Source of the DNA: Haplomitrium mnioides
Taxonomy: Eukaryota > Marchantiophyta > Haplomitriopsida > Calobryales
Direction of reading: 5' to 3'
Assembly (NCBI GenBank): GCA_049999725.1
Contig: JBNGIS010011078.1
Location: 1 to 23,175 of the forward strand
Length of the DNA: 23,175 nt
The position numbers and the translations under genes are program-made. Below are positions 19,531 through 23,175 of this stretch, piece after piece; positions within the stretch are counted from its first letter, which is position 1, and each line of letters begins with the position of its first letter. Under the pieces are notes generated by a model. That model saw only the letters and a program-made list of their open reading frames with translations. It was not told the DNA's origin and did no database searches.

Positions 19531-19998
19531 TCTAAAGTAAATATCTAAAACCACTAGCTTTTTGATTCTGAACTATGGCTCCTAATCGTACATGAATCTT
19601 TGAATTACTAAATATTTTGAATTGCTAAAACCTTGCAAAATATGCCCATTTTAATCCTTTCTCTCATGGATTTTGAACTACAAAGTAAAGCTTCTTTCTT
19701 GCTTGAACTTCAAAATAGAGCTCTAAAATCCACGTAAGGTTTGGTTTTGTTAGCTATTGGGCTTTGGGATTCCAAACTCATTCTCTTGACTTCTGGTATG
19801 CTTGGACCTTTTCCCTCAAGTTTTCTATTTTGTTTTCAAAAAATAAGTTTTTAGTGGCACCATGTCTATGCGTGCATAGAGTTTGTGCAACAAAATTTAT
19901 TTTAAGATACCTTATTTTGACGTATGTTTCAATTTTTGGGCTTTGAAATGCAATTTTTTTGTGAAAACACACCATAATTTTTATACTTTTTTCTATTG
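19531..19998. other. AT-rich DNA, no gene recognised
   Basis: No supported frame on either strand. One isolated palindromic unit, TCTATGCGTGCATAGA (about 19865-19880), resembles the array cores. The segment runs into the older dispersed repeat at 19999. Confidence 0.5.
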
Positions 19999-20069
19999 AT
20001 TTCAAGATTTCTAATATTTTCATTAAAACTAATAATATCATTCAATTTTGCATGATAAAATTGATTCTT
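19999..20069. repeat. Dispersed repeat fragment, copy 2 (partner at 2275-2345)
   Basis: Ungapped 71-bp match to copy 1 with six differences. It stops exactly where the gypsy LTR begins (TGTAAATG at 20070), which independently supports that LTR border. Confidence 0.8.
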
Positions 20070-20546
20070 TGTAAATGAACTCAAACACAAACTCCAAATG
20101 AGTAAGAACTCATAGTGAACCCTCTAATAGAGTTCTTTAACCAAATGCAAATAAGGCAAGCAAAGCCACTACAAGATAACTCCAATAGAGTTATGCAACT
20201 CAAAGCCCAAGCTAAGACCAAAAGTGCAAGCAAAAGCCAAGCAACCAAAGAACCCAAATGATTTGAAATGAACTCTAGAATGAGAAGTGGGGCTATGAAA
20301 CCCTTCTATTTATACAAGAGAAAAAGGTATCATCCCCTTTCTTCACTTACAAATCACTTCCAATTTCAACCCTAAAAGTGATATTATCTTACTTCTCTAA
20401 AAGTAACTTCAAAGACAAGTAATTTTATCTCACTTCAACCCTAAAAGTAATTTCAAAAGCAAGCAATATTAAAATGAATCCAACCCTAAAAGTGACCTCC
20501 TACCACTTCCTTCACTCCTCTTTATTTTCTTACAAATAGCACAACA
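20070..20546 (-). repeat. 3' LTR of the chromovirus (about 477 bp)
   Basis: In element direction it starts near TGTTGTGC (20546) and ends ATTTACA (20070). The inner border is less certain: no clear polypurine tract is seen between the chromodomain (ending about 20584) and 20546. The outer border is supported by the dispersed repeat that stops at 20069. Repeated 'aaccctaaaagtgatt' words and alternating 'aactcc/gagtt' words fill it. A TATA box lies at 20314-20306. Confidence 0.6.
20306..20314 (-). promoter_or_regulatory. TATA box of the chromovirus LTR
   Basis: The minus strand reads TATAAATAG, a canonical plant TATA box, about 230 bp into the LTR; transcription would start near 20280. Confidence 0.6.
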
Positions 20547-20583
20547 TCATGCTTGTACTATTATATAATCGCTATCTTCTAAT

Positions 20584-23133
20584 CGATGAAATCCTCATTA
20601 TAACTAGCAGTTTCAAATAATTGAATAGCTTCTCAAGCATTTTCAAGGATAGAACATGGCATCCAAGTAGCATCATAAAGTGGATATCTCTTCCAAAAAA
20701 CTTTGTATTGAACTTGAAGATGTTGCCTACGCTTGAGGATTCACTTAGCCAAAATGTTATCCACCTCATATTCTTTATCATCATTAAGAACAACATATCA
20801 AGGAGGAATTTGAGCACGATTTGGAATACAAGATGGACTAGAAACAAAATGTTTGAGTTTAGATACATGGAATACATGATGAATCTTCACGTGAAGAGGA
20901 AGAGCAAGTTTGTACACAACATGCGAAATAACTTAAGAATTTGAAAAGGGACAAATCCAAGCTGGAGATAACTTACAAGCTTAAATATCTAAAGACAAAA
21001 GAAGATCATGAGTAGAAATCATAACTTGGTCACCTTAAACATAAGAGAAATCATGACAATGTTTATGAGCATATTTTTTTGTTGATTTTGAGCAATAGCA
21101 AGATGGTTTCAAGCATCTTGCAAAAAAGAAGATAAATGAGATAAAAATGTAGAAAGACTTTGAACATTGGAAGAGGAAGGAGAAAGCAAACCATCGAGAA
21201 CAAAAGGAAGTTGATCTGGATTAAGAAAGAAAGGAAAAAATCTAATACTTGTTTATTTGGAGTTGTTGTATGCAAACTCCACAACCGGTAAGAAACTTTC
21301 CAAATCCGTGTGATGAACGTTGATAAACACTCAATGCAAATTCTCCATAGTGTGATTTGTGTGTTCCATTTTGCCATCAATTTGAGGAAGATAAACTGTA
21401 GACATAGATACCTTTGGCATTCCATGATAATAGAAGACTATATCGAAATAAATCTTTGCCAATTGTGGAGCATCCACCATATCCACCGTTGGTGCTAGAT
21501 GAATCTGTTTGCTTAGCTTGTTCACAAACACCACAATGCCAATAAACCCACAAGAAGTGGTTGGAAGTGAAGTGACAAGATTCAAACTTACATGTTCCCA
21601 ACGAGCAATAGGAATCGGTAATGGTTGAAGAAGGCTAATTGGTTTTTTTATTTAAAGCCTTGTTTTGCTAACAACTTTCACAAGAACAAACAAAGCCACG
21701 AACATCTTGAGCTAGGTTTGGCCACCACCAAGTGTGTTGAAGCAACTCTATAGTCTTGTCTACCTCAACATGGCTAGAGATTGGAATGTCATATGCTTCT
21801 TGTAAATAGGCCACTCAAAGCCCATCATCTTATGGAATATATATTTGATGGCCTTGATAGAGAATACCATTCCGAATGGAAAAGGTATGATACTCACTAT
21901 CTTTGACCGCCAAATGTGCTCTAACAAGATTAAAGAAGGCATCTTCTTGTAACTTTTGTCCAAAACCATCACTAGTTGCTTCATCAAGATATAATATACT
22001 AGCATTTGCAACTTCCAATGTATTTAGTCAATGACACGGTCTTCATGAAAATGCATTAGAAATAGTGTGGAACCTTCTCGGCTTGTACTCCAACTTGACA
22101 TCAAAGAGCTATAGCTGATCTTCCTATCGATGATGAAAATTTGTCATATTTTCCAAGTGGATGGCTTGTGATTTGTGCACATAAGTACAAGTCTTCCTAA
22201 AAGATAGTGTCTCCACACATTGGTAGCATAAATCGTTGCCAATTGCTCTTGATCTCTTGCAAAATAATTTCTCTATGTTGCATTTAATCAGCGTAATATA
22301 AAGGCAATTGAACGAAGTCTATCCTCAAACACTTACTGTAAAATTTCTCCAATAGCAAAATTAGAAGCATCAAAATCAACTATACAATGTGCCTTTGGAT
22401 CATATGGTTGTAGAATAGGACGAAAAGAGATTGCATCCTTGAGTTGTTGAAATTCCCCTTGCTCTTTGGTTGTCCATTGAAACTTTGCCTCCCTGCCTAG
22501 CAGACTTGTAAGTGATGTAGCAATATGAGCATAATAATGGATGAACTTTTCATAAAAACTTGCTAATCCATTGAAAGCTCGAACATCCTTTGCATCATTT
22601 GGTGTTGGCCACTCTGTAGTAGCCTTAAATTTCTCTTCCTCCATCTTGATGCCATACACAGACACTTTATGTCCTGGGTAAGTCACCTCTTTCTTCCAAA
22701 ACTCACACTTAGACTTCTTGCAATGAAACTTCCAATCGTATAGTCTTTGCAATACATCTTTGAAATGAGCACGATACTCAACTTCACTTGTACTAAAGAT
22801 AAAGATATCGTTCAAGTACACCAACACTCACTTATCCAATAATCCATCAAAAACTTGATGTATTTGGTCCATGAATACTGCTGGAGCACTAGTAAGGTCA
22901 AACGTAAGAACCTTCCACTCAAAATACCCATACCTTGTGCAAAAAGTTGTATTTAGCATATCACTTGGCTTGATATGAATTTTCCAATAGCTACTTTGAA
23001 GATCCAACTTTGAAAGTAGTCTCTCACCACTCAATTGAAACAACAAATCATCAATACGAGGTAGAAGATAGATATTCTTCCCTGTTTGATTATTCAAGCT
23101 TCGATAATATGTGTAAAAGAACTCAAGGAGAAC
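20584..23133 (-). pseudogene. Chromovirus pol: RT, RNase H, integrase and chromodomain, broken
   Basis: The RT begins near YYRSLNNQTGKN and has LPRIDDL, LSKLDLQSSYW and FDLTSAPAVF; a TGA at 22830-22828 interrupts it. The catalytic box at 22818-22807 reads YLND, so the first Asp of the usual Y-x-D-D is Asn. The RT thumb and RNase H (DASNFAIGEIL, about 22385; later ATNVWRHYLLGR) continue in frame with several stops. The integrase zinc-binding region (about 21780-21650) keeps one His and the CSCESC pair, but the first expected His is Tyr. The integrase core (21600-21331) has Asn where the first catalytic Asp is expected. It jumps from HGMPK to MSTVYLPQ, so about 30 residues with the second Asp are deleted; the Glu remains (GKMEH). 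A chromodomain (EVDNILA..., VQYKVFWKRYPLYDATWMP, about 20780-20590) closes the frame. Downstream parts use shifted frames. Confidence 0.85.
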
Positions 23134-23175
23134 TCAAAGACCAACTTCCAAATAAGTAATACTTCAAGACAACTC

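Larger units (their letters stand above)
20070..23175 (-). mobile_element. Ty3/gypsy chromovirus, 3' part, decayed
   Basis: On the minus strand the order is reverse transcriptase, RNase H, integrase (zinc-binding, then core), chromodomain and 3' LTR. RT-RNaseH before integrase, with a chromodomain after integrase, defines a chromovirus of Ty3/gypsy type. gag, protease and the 5' LTR lie beyond the right edge. The reading frame is broken repeatedly, so the copy cannot move on its own. Confidence 0.88.

Noticed and set aside
11061-20069. Terminal inverted repeats for a DNA transposon around the divergent gene pair
   Set aside because: I compared 11.0-12.1 kb with 18.4-20.0 kb by eye and saw no convincing inverted match. 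The right end may lie beyond the chromovirus insertion.
20621-20944. 107-codon plus frame near the chromovirus 3' end
   Set aside because: Antisense of the chromodomain and the preceding integrase C-terminus.

Overview
The window looks like a transposon-dense stretch of a large plant nuclear genome. It is AT-rich, has spliced genes with GTAAGT donors, and carries plant-type copia, chromovirus and LINE sequences. A gymnosperm or another large-genome land plant is my best guess, but this is inference: no conserved single-copy host gene was found to anchor it. Almost every coding stretch is broken by stops or frameshifts.

Layout. (1) 1-2274, minus strand: the 5' end of a copia-like LTR retrotransposon. 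It has a compact 158-bp LTR (2117-2274), a primer site matching the anticodon arm of tRNA-Ile, a leader of about 2 kb packed with short TCCGA/TCGGA inverted motifs, and the first 37 codons of gag (1-113), running off the left edge. (2) 2275-6700: AT-rich DNA with no recognised gene, dominated by a tandem duplication of about 0.8 kb (4036-5680). (3) 6700-11060, minus strand: a decayed LINE with ORF1 (RRM-like) and ORF2 (endonuclease, reverse transcriptase, C-terminal region). (4) 11061-12184: AT-rich, nothing recognised. (5) 12185-19340: a head-to-head pair of decayed spliced genes around a short bidirectional promoter near 16360-16460. The minus gene (12185-16183) is an unrecognised nuclear-looking protein. 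The plus gene (16643 to about 19340) resembles the transposon-associated DUF7869 family. Arrays of short palindromic repeats sit in the introns or flanks of both genes. A GC-rich LTR element with a 5-bp target duplication, mostly hidden behind a 10-N assembly gap, interrupts an exon of the minus gene at 14478-14581. (6) 20070-23175, minus strand: the 3' part of a Ty3/gypsy chromovirus (reverse transcriptase, RNase H, integrase, chromodomain, 3' LTR), running off the right edge.

The most interesting object is the divergent pair. Its shared promoter, its similar repeat arrays and a transposase-like partner suggest a decayed two-gene DNA transposon; no terminal inverted repeats were found by eye. 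Most in-frame stops in these genes are one C-to-T or G-to-A change from a sense codon, as expected for old methylated transposons, whereas the copia leader and the gap-associated LTR remain CpG-rich and look younger.
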